A DNA stretch of 64,000 nt, from contig JASGHF010000001.1 in assembly GCA_047602465.1 (NCBI GenBank), forward strand, positions 1,488,001 to 1,552,000, read 5' to 3'. Below, one piece after another: positions 7,824 to 16,729 of this stretch. The DNA comes from JADZAI01 sp047602465. Lineage in GTDB: Bacteria > Pseudomonadota > Alphaproteobacteria > Micropepsales > Micropepsaceae. Each line of letters opens with the position of its first letter. Within the stretch, counting starts at the first letter, position 1. A program made the translations under genes and the position numbers. The notes beneath the pieces are model-generated. The model did not search any database. It worked only from the letters and a program-made list of their open reading frames with translations, and had not been told where the DNA came from.

Positions 7824-10800
7824 TCAGGCGAAAACGTCGGCCACGAACCGTCCGTTTCGCTCCATCTCAGTGAGCCACGCCCGGCCGTCATCCGCTGTGC
7901 CGCCCGTCGCATCGGCGTGGATTTTCTCCAGCGTTTCCCGGACCGCCGGATACATGCGCTGGCCATCGCCGCAGACGAAGACGGCGGCGCCGCGATCCAG
8001 AAGGTCTTTTACCAGCGCCCGTTCGGCCCAGAGGCGGTGCTGGACGAAGGTGATGTCGCCTTCGGGGGCGCGGAAAAAGGCGGTGTGAAGCTGGACACGG
8101 CCGCGCTTCTGGTAGGCCTGAAGTTCCGCCCGGTAGAGGAAATCGACATCCGGGTGGTCGCAGCCGAAGAAGAAATGCGTGTCGCCGGATGGCTCGCCCC
8201 GTCCGTGCCGGTTGGCGCGGTCGGCGATGAAGCCCCGGAACGGCGCGAGGCCGGTGCCGGCGCCGATGAGGATGACCGGGGTGGCGTTGTCCCTGGGCGG
8301 ATGGAACGGCACATTGGGCGTGCCGACGCTGACCGGAACGCGGTCGCCCGGCTGGAGGCCGGCCAGATAGGACGAGGCGGCGCCCTTGAACTGTCCCTTG
8401 CCCGACCAGGCAGGCGCATCGACCACCGCGACGGTGAGGCTGCACGCCGCCGGGTCGGCGAGCGGCGAGGACGAGATGGAATATTGCCGCACGCGCATGG
8501 CGGGCAGCATTTCGAGGAACGCCGCGAAGGAGGTTTCGCAGGACATGTAGTCTTCCAGCAGGTCAAGCACGCTGACCCGCTTGTCGAGAATCTCGGCCTT
8601 GTATTTCGCCGGGTCTGCGGCGAGGGCATCCAGATGCGCCTTGTGCGGCGGACAGACATTGGCGGCGGCGAGTTTTTCGATGTCCTTGCGCGTCGCCGGG
8701 GCCGCCAGTTCGACGTGCCGGCCGAGCAGTTCACCCACCGAGACGGGCTTGTCCGTCGGCAGCGAGGCGGCGGACGCGCCGCGCCGTGAGGTGAGGACCA
8801 TTGCAGCGTCAGGGCGCAGGCCGAAGCGGCGCGCGGCGCGTTCGACCAGCGCCGCATCGTTTTCCGGCAGGACGATGAGATAGTCGCCCGCCGCATAGGT
8901 CATGCCTTCGGGCAGGGTGAAGCCGATGTGACGTTTCGAGCGGCCGAGGGGCGAGGTCATGTCGACCAGTTCGCGGTTCTCGGTGATGGTCGCGAGCGCG
9001 AGGTTCTTCGCCCGCACCAGATCGGCGGCAGCCGAGGGGACCATCTCGACACCGTAAAGCGGACCGCCTTCCACCGCGCCGCCGGCGGCGATGCCCATGG
9101 CCTTGCCCAGCTCGTCCCAGAAAGGGGCGTACCAGGTTTCGAAATCGCCGAAGAAATCGCCGCGCGCATCGGCCTCGCCGCGCGGCAGGAAGACCCTGGC
9201 CCCGGCGGCGGTGACGAGGGTTTCGAGGCGTTTGGGAAATTCCTGATAGGTCGCGCCCCAGTCGCGATTGCCGCAGCCGAAGATCGTGCCGGTGACGTGT
9301 GACAACAGGCCGGGCCGCAGATGATCGAGCCAGCCGGCGAAGGCGCGCGCGTTATCGGGCGGCTGACCGTTATAGGACGAGGTGACGATGACGGCGGCGC
9401 CCTCGCCCGGCAGCTTGCCCGCGTAATCGTCCAGCGGCGCGACATGGACGCGGTATCCGCGCGCATCGCCGTCCGAAGCGATGCGGCGGGCGAAGGCCTC
9501 GGACGCGCCGGAGTTGGAGCCATAGAGGATGAGCAGCGGCGTGCCGTGCGAGGCGACCGGCGCAGCGGGAGCAGCGCCCGTTGCGGAGGCCGGCGCGGCA
9601 GCCGGCGTCGCCGCGCGGACGATCTTCTGGCGCGCGCGGGCGCGGATGGTGAGACCTTCCGGCTTCCAGGTGAGCGTCTCCTTGATGTCCAGTTCGTAAG
9701 GTCCGGGACGCCAGATTTCGAAACGCTGCACCAGCATGGCGAGCACCAGCGCCGCTTCCTGCAGCGCGAAGGCGCGGCCGATACAGGCGCGGTCGCCATT
9801 GCCGAACGGCTTCCAGGCATGTTCGGGGATCGAGGCGCGGGCCGCAGGCGCGAAGCGTTCAGGATCGAATTTCTCCGGATCGGCCCAGACCTTCGGGTCG
9901 CGGTGGAGCGCGGGCAGGAGCGCCAGCAGGATCGCGCCGCGCTTCATCTCGTATTTGCCGGCGAAGACCGTGTCGTGGCGCGCCTGGACCGCGAAGGCGG
10001 GGGCTGTCGGGTAGAGCCGCAGCGCCTCGCGCAGGATCTGATCGGCATATTGCAGCTTTGCGACGTGTTCGAAGCGCGGCATGCCGTCGCCCAGAACGCG
10101 GTCGGCTTCTGCCCGCGCCTTCGCCATGATGTCGGGGTTTTCGAGCATCTTGTGGACGGCGAAGGAGAGAAGGCCGCTGGTCGTTTCGTGCCCGGCGATG
10201 AGAAACGTCACGAGCTGGTAGCGGATGTTTTCATCGTCCAGCTTTTCGCCGGTGAGCGGATCGCGGGCGTTCAGCATCAACGCCAGAAGATCGCGCGCGC
10301 CCGCGACATCGTCGGCCTTGCGGCGCGCGGCGATGACGTCGTCCGTCACCTTGTGCATGTAGCGCGTGTCGGCCTCGAACTGACGCCGCGTGCCGCGCAT
10401 CAACTTCGTCTGGATCGGCAGGCGGCGGCCGCGCGCGCCGGCCTCGGCGAGGCCGCGCACCATCGCGTCGACGAAGGGATGCATGCCGGTCTGGTAGAAC
10501 GAGTTGAAGCGATAGCCGAAGCCGCAGAGCGCGATGGTATCGAGCGTGAGGCGGGTCATCTCCTCAGGCACGTCGAGCACGGCGTCGGGGCCGAGCCGTT
10601 CCCACTTCACGAGCATCTGGTCGGCGATATCCAGCATGTCGTCGAAATAGGTCCGCATCGCCATCGGACCGAAGGCCGGCATGAGAATGCGGTGGGCCTT
10701 GCCCCAGTTCGGCTCTTTCTCGAACGCGGTGAAAAGGCCGTCGCCCGCGAAGGCGCGGATTTCGCGCAACGGCCCGTGGACCTTCTTGGCGAAGCGGGTT

Positions 10801-11009
10801 TCGTCGCAGGCCTCTGCGACCAGCTCTTCCGACGAGATGACGTGGATGTCCGCCCCCGGGAAGGCGAGCTTGTAGATGGGGCCGTATTGCTTGCTGAGTT
10901 GGACCATGCGCTGCACGGGGGTCTTCATGCCGACATCCGGCACGTTGCCGATCAGCGGCCGCGGGCGCGGCTGCGGAATGGGCTGAGATGCGGCGACCCT
11001 GGCGTCCAT
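7824..11009 (-). CDS. self-sufficient cytochrome P450 / NADPH-P450 reductase fusion (CYP102-like)
   Basis: A 1061-residue fusion of the P450 BM3 type, which hydroxylates or epoxidises fatty acids with NADPH and O2 in a single polypeptide. The P450 domain has the I-helix AGHETTSG (from residue 271), ExxR in EALRLYP (about 327) and the heme loop FGNGDRACIG with Cys409. An Ala/Pro-rich linker leads to the FMN flavodoxin domain (LILYGSNSGASEAFA, from about 490), then FAD (RQYSISSSPL) and NADPH modules (GAGTGLAPFRGFI; VFVCGDGQRM). Length equals that of characterised family members. GGGGGGAG precedes the ATG by four bases. It is divergent from a patatin-like lipase 150 bases away, which could supply its fatty acids (inference). 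Confidence 0.96.
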   Translation of the reverse strand: MDARVAASQPIPQPRPRPLIGNVPDVGMKTPVQRMVQLSKQYGPIYKLAFPGADIHVISSEELVAEACDETRFAKKVHGPLREIRAFAGDGLFTAFEKEPNWGKAHRILMPAFGPMAMRTYFDDMLDIADQMLVKWERLGPDAVLDVPEEMTRLTLDTIALCGFGYRFNSFYQTGMHPFVDAMVRGLAEAGARGRRLPIQTKLMRGTRRQFEADTRYMHKVTDDVIAARRKADDVAGARDLLALMLNARDPLTGEKLDDENIRYQLVTFLIAGHETTSGLLSFAVHKMLENPDIMAKARAEADRVLGDGMPRFEHVAKLQYADQILREALRLYPTAPAFAVQARHDTVFAGKYEMKRGAILLALLPALHRDPKVWADPEKFDPERFAPAARASIPEHAWKPFGNGDRACIGRAFALQEAALVLAMLVQRFEIWRPGPYELDIKETLTWKPEGLTIRARARQKIVRAATPAAAPASATGAAPAAPVASHGTPLLILYGSNSGASEAFARRIASDGDARGYRVHVAPLDDYAGKLPGEGAAVIVTSSYNGQPPDNARAFAGWLDHLRPGLLSHVTGTIFGCGNRDWGATYQEFPKRLETLVTAAGARVFLPRGEADARGDFFGDFETWYAPFWDELGKAMGIAAGGAVEGGPLYGVEMVPSAAADLVRAKNLALATITENRELVDMTSPLGRSKRHIGFTLPEGMTYAAGDYLIVLPENDAALVERAARRFGLRPDAAMVLTSRRGASAASLPTDKPVSVGELLGRHVELAAPATRKDIEKLAAANVCPPHKAHLDALAADPAKYKAEILDKRVSVLDLLEDYMSCETSFAAFLEMLPAMRVRQYSISSSPLADPAACSLTVAVVDAPAWSGKGQFKGAASSYLAGLQPGDRVPVSVGTPNVPFHPPRDNATPVILIGAGTGLAPFRGFIADRANRHGRGEPSGDTHFFFGCDHPDVDFLYRAELQAYQKRGRVQLHTAFFRAPEGDITFVQHRLWAERALVKDLLDRGAAVFVCGDGQRMYPAVRETLEKIHADATGGTADDGRAWLTEMERNGRFVADVFA

Positions 11010-11159
11010 CGATCTCCCCCCGGAGACATGCCTGTTATGGTGGAAAGCCTATGACGGACGCGCGGCCTGCGATAGACGCCGCATCAGCCGTCCCGCGCGG
11101 CGCTTTCCCTTCGCGCGCGCGGAAAGCTATTCTGGCGATTGAAAGATGCGGAACGGATC

Positions 11160-12560
11160 ATGCGGCGAGCATTGCGAAGCGTTGCGGCAGCAGCCGGTGT
11201 TCTGACTTTGACGGCCTGCGCGTCACTGAGCGCGCAGGAGAACGATCCGCTGATCGATCCTGCCGAGACGCGGGGCTACCGCCTTGCGAATCTGAGTTCG
11301 GAGCGCGCCAGCGACGACCTTCTGGTCGTCGTGTCGTTTTCCGGCGGCGGCAAACGTTCGGCCGCCTTCGGCTATGGCGCGCTGGAGGCGATGCGCGAGA
11401 TGACGTTCACCTATGACGGCAGGGAGCGGAACCTGCTGCATGAGGTGGACATCCTGACGGGCGTGTCGGGCGGCAGTTTCCCCGCCGCCTATTACGCGCT
11501 GCACCGTGACGCGACGTTTCAGAATTTCCGCGCCGATTTCCTGGACGAGGATCTGAACGACGAGATCGCGGGCATCTATCTGCTGCCCTGGCGCTGGGAC
11601 TGGATGGTCAATCCCGACTGGGGGACCAATGACGAAATGGCCCGCGTCTATGACGACAAGATGTTCCATGGCGCGACCTATGCCGATCTGGAGAAGCTGG
11701 GTCCGCCCTTCGTGATGGTGCAGGCGACGGACCTCGCCAATGGCGCAGCGTTTCCCTTCATCCAGAGCCAGTTCGACCTGATCTGTTCGAACATGTCGTC
11801 CTATCCGCTGGCGCGGGCGGTGGCGGCCTCGAACGGATTTCCGATCCTCTTCACGCCCATCGTCCTGAAAAACTATCGCGACGATTGCGCGATGAAGGAG
11901 CCGGTATGGGTGACGAAGGGCATGGCCGATCCCGATCCGCTGTCGCGTCAGCGCCAGCAGGCGAAGCTGGCGCGCAGCTATATGCGCGTGGACGGGCCTT
12001 CCTATGTGCATCTGATCGATGGCGGCGTCGGCGACAATCTCGCGATGCGCGGGTTGCTCGACTACATCTCGCGCTATGACAATCCGTCGGCCGCGCCGGA
12101 CCCGGGCGGGCGGCTGCAGCGCATCACCCGCATCCTGTTCATTTCCATCGACGGGCAGGCCGATCAGGACCGGTCGATCAGCCGCGCGCCCATCGTCGGC
12201 GACATCGCGCGCATCGCGGGTGCGGTCACCTCCAACACGATCGACCAGTATAATTTCGAGACGCTGCGGCTCGCCCGCACGGCGGCGCGCAACATGGCCG
12301 ACAATCTGACCGCCGCTCGCTGCGCCAAAGGCGGCAGCGGGCCGGGCGCACGTTCGGCGATGATCCACATCGCGTTGAGCGAACAGCCGGGCGCGGATGC
12401 GCTGAAAGAAATTCCGACCGGGCTGACCATATCGCCGGAGAATGTCGATGCGCTGACGGCAGCGGGGCGCGAAGCCGTATTGCGCGATGCGGCGCTGGCG
12501 CAGTTCCTGGACGAGGCGGACGTGACGGCGAAATGTCCGGTGCGCGCCGCCGCCAACTGA
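11160..12560 (+). CDS. patatin-like phospholipase, lipoprotein
   Basis: A 466-residue patatin-family acyl hydrolase. It opens with a signal peptide ending in the lipobox LTACAS, so it should be lipid-anchored at the cell envelope. The glycine-rich oxyanion loop SFSGGGKRSAAFGYG, the nucleophile elbow GVSGGSF (Ser near residue 103) and the Asp of DGGVGDN (near 287) give the complete Ser-Asp dyad. Expected role is release of fatty acids from phospholipid or other esters. The ATG used begins the signal sequence; an in-frame TTG seven codons upstream is possible. Divergent from the P450 fusion and followed by a hairpin terminator. Confidence 0.9.
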   Translation: MRRALRSVAAAAGVLTLTACASLSAQENDPLIDPAETRGYRLANLSSERASDDLLVVVSFSGGGKRSAAFGYGALEAMREMTFTYDGRERNLLHEVDILTGVSGGSFPAAYYALHRDATFQNFRADFLDEDLNDEIAGIYLLPWRWDWMVNPDWGTNDEMARVYDDKMFHGATYADLEKLGPPFVMVQATDLANGAAFPFIQSQFDLICSNMSSYPLARAVAASNGFPILFTPIVLKNYRDDCAMKEPVWVTKGMADPDPLSRQRQQAKLARSYMRVDGPSYVHLIDGGVGDNLAMRGLLDYISRYDNPSAAPDPGGRLQRITRILFISIDGQADQDRSISRAPIVGDIARIAGAVTSNTIDQYNFETLRLARTAARNMADNLTAARCAKGGSGPGARSAMIHIALSEQPGADALKEIPTGLTISPENVDALTAAGREAVLRDAALAQFLDEADVTAKCPVRAAAN

Positions 12561-12562
12561 AA

Positions 12563-12588
12563 CGGCGCCCCGGTTTCCCGGAGCGCCG
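12563..12588. terminator. hairpin between convergent genes
   Basis: Two 11-base arms (CGGCGCCCCGG and CCGGAGCGCCG) pair with a single mismatch (a C-A clash on this strand, a G-U pair on the other) around a TTTC loop. It lies 3 bases after the patatin stop and 25 bases before the end of the convergent exported-protein gene, as expected for a bidirectional terminator. No long T tract follows. Confidence 0.6.
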
Positions 12589-12613
12589 CCAGAACTTCAG
12601 ATTCCTGCGCCGG

Positions 12614-14155
12614 TTACTGCGGCGTCGATTCCACCGTGACGCCGAGCGTATCGGCTGCGGAGATCGGATCGAACATCGCGCCCATGCCGGTCATCGCGTT
12701 GATCGGCGTCGCCGGATTGACCTTGATGGTCAGCGTGCCGGGCGAGGTGATGAACGCCTTCAGAGAAGCGATGATGCCCTTCACACGGTCCGACAGCGGC
12801 TTCAGCGTGCCGTCCGGCTGCGGCAGGCCGCCTTCGAGCTGGCTGAGTTGGCCGAGCGCCATCTGGCGGACGGCGTCGGGCGTCGAGTTCTGCTCTTTCG
12901 CGGCGACGGCGAGCAGCTTGTCGAAGCCGCCATTGTTCCTGATGAAGAGCTGCGCCGCCTTCACGCCGATGGCGAGCATCGAGGACTGCGCCGAAGCCGG
13001 ATCGATCAGCATCGGCAGGTTGATGCCGGTGAGATCGAAATTCAGCGCGACGTCGAAGAGCTGCGATTCGGCGATGCGCAGCTCCTTCAGGCTGGCGTCG
13101 CCGGTGGCGCCGTCAAAGGCCCATTCCAGGCCCATGTCGATATCGAGATGGTCGAGGCCGATCTCGCCGAGGCTTTCAGCCGCGCCATCCGAGCTGCCGG
13201 GGGCGGGCTTGAAATAGACGTCGTTGATCTGAAGCTTCAGCGAGGACGGCACCAGCCAGTAGAAATTGACCGGATCGACGGTGTAGCTGCCGATCGTGAC
13301 CGTGGAGCCATCCATCTCGTAGGAGAGGCCGTTCACCGACGCCTTGCCGAAATAGAGCAGGCTGTCCGGCGCGACGGGCGGCATCTCGCCCTTCAGCAGC
13401 CAGGGAATGACCTTGGTGAAGTCGGCGCCTTCGGTCTCGGCCGAGGCCATTTTCGTGGTGAGGCCGTCGGCGGTCGATTCCATCGTGTCGATGGAGGACG
13501 GGCCGAACTGGCCGCGATTGATGCCGCCGAACACGAGGCTCTTGATCGAAGCGCGTTCCGGGCCGCCCTCGATGGTGAGGTTGGTGACCTTGATCTCGCC
13601 GGTGATGGCGGCATCGAGCAGCGCGCCGAGGAACTGGGCGCTGGCCTTCTCGTCGCTCGGCGCGCCGAACTGGCCCGGCGGCTTGGCCGCGAGCTGCTTC
13701 ATCTGGGTGCCGCCGAGGAGAATTTCCTCGAAGCTGCCGACGCGCTGGCCCTCGACGTTGACCGAGCCGTTCCGGATGACGATGTCGCCGAACAGCTGGC
13801 GGAAGCTTTCGTCCGGCGCCGCGCCATAGCCGGCGAAGTCGAAGACATGGTTGAAGGCGGCGAGGTCGAGGCCGCGCAGGCCGACTTCCTGAACCGCGAA
13901 GAAATTCCGGTCCGGGGCTTTGGGATCGGCGATCTTCAGGTCACGGATCGTCGTGATGCCGCTGAGCGCATCGTACGACTTGCTGCCATAGGTCGCGGTG
14001 ACCTTGTCGGTGGGGAGCAGCTTGAGCAGCGCGTCGACATCCACCTCGCCGGCGGTAGCCTGGGCGTGGGCGACGGGCACGAAAACGGACGGCGCGGTGG
14101 CGGCGAAGCCGGTCGCGAGGGCGGTGGACAGAAGAACTGCCGACAAAAGGCGCAT
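12614..14155 (-). CDS. exported protein, paralogue of the 581-aa gene at 6.0-7.7 kb
   Basis: A 513-residue protein with a Sec signal peptide (MRLLSAVLLSTALATG...HAQ). No known catalytic motif is visible. The whole mature region is collinear with the product at 5994-7739, lacking only its proline-rich linker and two cysteines. Conserved blocks include the xLKG/KAE-PP segment, a YWLVP/IWLIP block and the C-terminal KAFxxxxGTLxI block. The two copies flank the P450 fusion and patatin genes. An envelope role is inferred only from export. The ATG at the signal peptide is the sole good start; a TGTTTCA palindrome sits 45 bases upstream. Confidence 0.8.
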   Translation of the reverse strand: MRLLSAVLLSTALATGFAATAPSVFVPVAHAQATAGEVDVDALLKLLPTDKVTATYGSKSYDALSGITTIRDLKIADPKAPDRNFFAVQEVGLRGLDLAAFNHVFDFAGYGAAPDESFRQLFGDIVIRNGSVNVEGQRVGSFEEILLGGTQMKQLAAKPPGQFGAPSDEKASAQFLGALLDAAITGEIKVTNLTIEGGPERASIKSLVFGGINRGQFGPSSIDTMESTADGLTTKMASAETEGADFTKVIPWLLKGEMPPVAPDSLLYFGKASVNGLSYEMDGSTVTIGSYTVDPVNFYWLVPSSLKLQINDVYFKPAPGSSDGAAESLGEIGLDHLDIDMGLEWAFDGATGDASLKELRIAESQLFDVALNFDLTGINLPMLIDPASAQSSMLAIGVKAAQLFIRNNGGFDKLLAVAAKEQNSTPDAVRQMALGQLSQLEGGLPQPDGTLKPLSDRVKGIIASLKAFITSPGTLTIKVNPATPINAMTGMGAMFDPISAADTLGVTVESTPQ

Positions 14156-14199
14156 GTGTATCGATCCCAGGTGACGAGCCGCAGCCGGCTCCGGCGGCG

Positions 14200-14217
14200 T
14201 GTTTCATACGTGAAACA
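14200..14217. promoter_or_regulatory. TGTTTCA-N4-TGAAACA palindrome
   Basis: A perfect 7-base inverted repeat with a TACG spacer lies 45 bases upstream of the exported-protein gene (minus strand) and about 70 bases from the TetR operator on the other side. The GTTTC-N6-GAAAC core has the form of TetR-family operators such as those of fatty-acid regulators. No protein can be assigned to it. Confidence 0.45.
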
Positions 14218-14285
14218 TTACGGCACGGATATGACGAACCCCCGATAGCGTGACCAACGCGTCAATTCGGGAGGCCTGGGATTGC

Positions 14286-14309
14286 ATATAACTGACTGGT
14301 CAGTTATAT
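14286..14309. promoter_or_regulatory. TetR operator, 11-bp arms
   Basis: ATATAACTGAC and GTCAGTTATAT form a perfect 11-base inverted repeat around a 2-base TG spacer, 8 bases before the GTG of the TetR gene. The ACTGAC-N2-GTCAGT core is the classic form of an AcrR/TetR operator. Its position covers the promoter or leader of the regulator-exporter operon, so autorepression is likely. Confidence 0.8.
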
Positions 14310-14316
14310 ATAGAAG

Positions 14317-14934
14317 GTGAACACGCCCGCGACACGCTGGAAACGCCGCGCCGCCGCCCGCCCGGACGAGATTCTGGACGCGGCGCTGGATGTGTTCATC
14401 GAGGCCGGGTTCGACGCGGCGCGGATGGACGACATCGCGGCGAAGGCGGGGATCTCGAAGGCCGGAGTCTATCTCTATTTCGACAGTAAGGAGGCCTTGC
14501 TGCGGGCGCTGATCAGCCGGGAGATCGCGCCGATTGCGGCGGCGCTGGCGGCGCTGGCCGAAGGCGGGGCGGACGATCCGGTGGGGACGATCCGGATGCT
14601 GGGGACTTTGGCGGCTTCGCGGCTGGCGAACCCGCGCATCTTCGCCGTGCCGCGATTGATGATCTCGATCTCGAACCGCTTTCCCGACATCGCCGTGCAT
14701 TATCGCACCGAGGTGGTGGAGCGCGCGAAGGGCGCGCTGGAGATGCTGATCGCGGCCGGGATCGCAAGAGGTATCTTCCGCCGGATCGACCCGGAGGCGG
14801 CCGTGCGCGCCGTGGTGGGGCCGCTGATGTTCGCCGCGCTGTGGCGGCACGCGCTGGGCGGCGAGAGCACCGCCGCGCCGGAAGAGATCGTCACGACGCA
14901 TATCGACCTGCTTCTGAATGGACTACGCCCATGA
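14317..14934 (+). CDS. TetR/AcrR family transcriptional regulator
   Basis: A 205-residue regulator with an N-terminal helix-turn-helix (ILDAALDVFIEAGFDAARMD, then GISKAGVYLYFDSKEALLRA) and a variable ligand-binding C-terminal domain. Start is GTG with AGAAGG upstream. It heads an operon with the HlyD, ATPase and permease genes (ATGA overlaps throughout) and probably represses it by binding the palindrome directly upstream; the exporter's substrate is the likely inducer. This layout matches the E. coli cecR(ybiH)-ybhGFSR drug-export operon, though here there is a single permease. Confidence 0.92.
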   Translation: MNTPATRWKRRAAARPDEILDAALDVFIEAGFDAARMDDIAAKAGISKAGVYLYFDSKEALLRALISREIAPIAAALAALAEGGADDPVGTIRMLGTLAASRLANPRIFAVPRLMISISNRFPDIAVHYRTEVVERAKGALEMLIAAGIARGIFRRIDPEAAVRAVVGPLMFAALWRHALGGESTAAPEEIVTTHIDLLLNGLRP

Positions 14935-15806
14935 GAGCCGCTGCCCTTTGTCTGGTACCGCTGATGCTGGCCGCGTGTTCGCCGCAGGGTGACGACACGC
15001 TGCAGGGTTATGGCGAGGCGGCGTATCTGTATGTCGCGCCGCAGGATGGCGGGGTGATCGCCTCGCTGAGCGTGAAGGAAGGCGACCGGGTCGAAGCGGG
15101 GGCTGTCGTTGCGACGCTGGATGGGGCGCGTGCCGGCTATCAGCGCGATGCGGCGAAAGCGGCGGCGGAAAGTGCGCGGGCGAATGTCGCCGATGATGGC
15201 GCGCTGGCCGAGGCGGTGCGGCAGGCGGAGGCCAATCGCGATCTGGCGGCGAAGACGCTGAAGCGGACGGAGGAGCTGGTCGCAACGAAGGCGGCGAGCC
15301 GGGCGAAGCTGGACACGGATCGCGCCGCGCTGAAATCGGCCGAGGCGGCGCTGGCGGCGGCGAAGGCTGAGCGGGATGCGGCGATCCGGCAGTTGGGGAG
15401 CGCGGAGGCGGAGTTGGGGCTTGCCGAGCGGCGGCTGGCCGATTTGACGCTGAAGGCGCCTGCGAGCGGGACGATTGAGCGCATCTATCGGCGTGGCGGC
15501 GAGGTTGTCGCGGCGGGTGCGCCAGTGCTGGCGTTGCTGGCGCCGGAGAACATGAAGGTGCGCTTCTTTGTGCCGGAGGCGCAGCTGGCGGCGATGACGC
15601 CTGGGGCGGAGGTTTCGATCTCGTGCGATGGCTGCAAGGCGGGGCTGACGGCGCGGATCACCTGGGTCGCCAGCGAGCCGGAGTTCACGCCGCCGGTGAT
15701 CTACAGCCTCGATGAGCGCGCGAAGCTGGTGTTCCTGGTGGAAGCGGCGCCTAGCGATCCGGCGGCGATCCGTCCCGGCCTGCCGGTGGATGTAAAACTG
15801 AAATGA
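14931..15806 (+). CDS. HlyD-family membrane fusion protein (exporter adaptor lipoprotein)
   Basis: A 291-residue periplasmic adaptor. The N-terminus MRAAALCLVPLMLAACSP has a lipobox (LAAC), so it is a probable lipoprotein. It then has a split biotinyl-like lipoyl domain (GGVIASLSVKEGDRVEAGA and, after a coiled-coil hairpin of Ala/Glu/Arg-rich helices, LKAPASGTIERIYRRGGEVV) and a beta-barrel domain. It would connect the inner-membrane ABC exporter with an outer-membrane channel. No TolC-like gene is nearby. ATGA overlaps at both ends show translational coupling. Resembles YbhG/YhiI. Confidence 0.9.
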   Translation: MRAAALCLVPLMLAACSPQGDDTLQGYGEAAYLYVAPQDGGVIASLSVKEGDRVEAGAVVATLDGARAGYQRDAAKAAAESARANVADDGALAEAVRQAEANRDLAAKTLKRTEELVATKAASRAKLDTDRAALKSAEAALAAAKAERDAAIRQLGSAEAELGLAERRLADLTLKAPASGTIERIYRRGGEVVAAGAPVLALLAPENMKVRFFVPEAQLAAMTPGAEVSISCDGCKAGLTARITWVASEPEFTPPVIYSLDERAKLVFLVEAAPSDPAAIRPGLPVDVKLK

Positions 15807-16729
15807 GCGGCGAGGCGGTCATCGATGTCCGCGGGCTGACCAAGCGGTTCGGCACGAAGACGGTGGTCGACCATGTCGACCTGAAGGTGCCGCGCGGGGC
15901 GATCTATGGATTCCTGGGGCCGAACGGTTCGGGGAAGACGACGACGATCCGCATGGTGTGCGGGCTGCTGCGCCCCGATGCGGGCGAAGGACAGGTGCTT
16001 GGCTACGACGTCGTCAGGGACAGCGCACATATCAAAGCGCGCACCGGATACATGACGCAGAAATTCTCTCTGTATGAGGATTTGTCGATTGCCGAGAATT
16101 TGAGCTTCGTCGCGCGGTTGTTCGATGTGGAGGATCGCGCGCGTCGGGTCGAGGAGGCCATCGAAGACCTGGGCCTGACAGCGCGGGCGAAGCAATTGGC
16201 AGGCACGCTATCGGGCGGGTGGAAGCAGCGCGTCGCGCTGGCGGCGTGCATGATCCACGACCCGGACCTGCTGCTGCTGGATGAGCCGACGGCGGGCGTC
16301 GACCCGAAAGCGCGGCGCGATTTCTGGGACCAGATCCGGCGCTATGCGGCGCGCGGCGTCACGACGCTGGTGTCCACGCACTACATGGACGAGGCGGTGC
16401 AGTGCGATTCCATCGCCTATATCGCCTATGGCAAGAAGCTGATCGACGCACCGACGCGCGATATCCCGAAGTCCGTGGGCCTGAACGCCTTTGATGTGAC
16501 GGCCGACGACGTGGATGGCGCGGCGGATGCCTTGCGCGGGCGCGAGGGCGTGGAGCTGGTCGCGCGGTTCGGCGAGAGCCTGCATGTCGCAGGCACCGAC
16601 AAGGCGAAGCTGGAGACAGCGATCCGCAGCATCGCCGCGATGCCGGGATTTGCGATGCGGCCCATCGAGGCGGGGCTGGAGGAAGCGTTCATCCATCTGA
16701 TGTCGCAGAGCGCGGACAACATGACATGA
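15803..16729 (+). CDS. ABC exporter ATPase
   Basis: A 308-residue single nucleotide-binding domain. Walker A GPNGSGKTTT (near residues 38-47), signature LSGGWKQR, Walker B LLLLDEPTAGVD and the H-loop STHYMDEA are all intact. The C-terminal 80 residues form the extension usual in ABC-2 drug exporter ATPases (YbhF/CcmA type). In E. coli the related ybhF encodes two fused domains; here there is one, so the transporter probably works as a dimer of ATPase and permease. Confidence 0.95.
   Translation: MSGEAVIDVRGLTKRFGTKTVVDHVDLKVPRGAIYGFLGPNGSGKTTTIRMVCGLLRPDAGEGQVLGYDVVRDSAHIKARTGYMTQKFSLYEDLSIAENLSFVARLFDVEDRARRVEEAIEDLGLTARAKQLAGTLSGGWKQRVALAACMIHDPDLLLLDEPTAGVDPKARRDFWDQIRRYAARGVTTLVSTHYMDEAVQCDSIAYIAYGKKLIDAPTRDIPKSVGLNAFDVTADDVDGAADALRGREGVELVARFGESLHVAGTDKAKLETAIRSIAAMPGFAMRPIEAGLEEAFIHLMSQSADNMT

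Noticed and set aside
9321..11054. 577-codon open frame opposite the P450 fusion
   Set aside because: Antisense shadow of a gene with all expected catalytic motifs.
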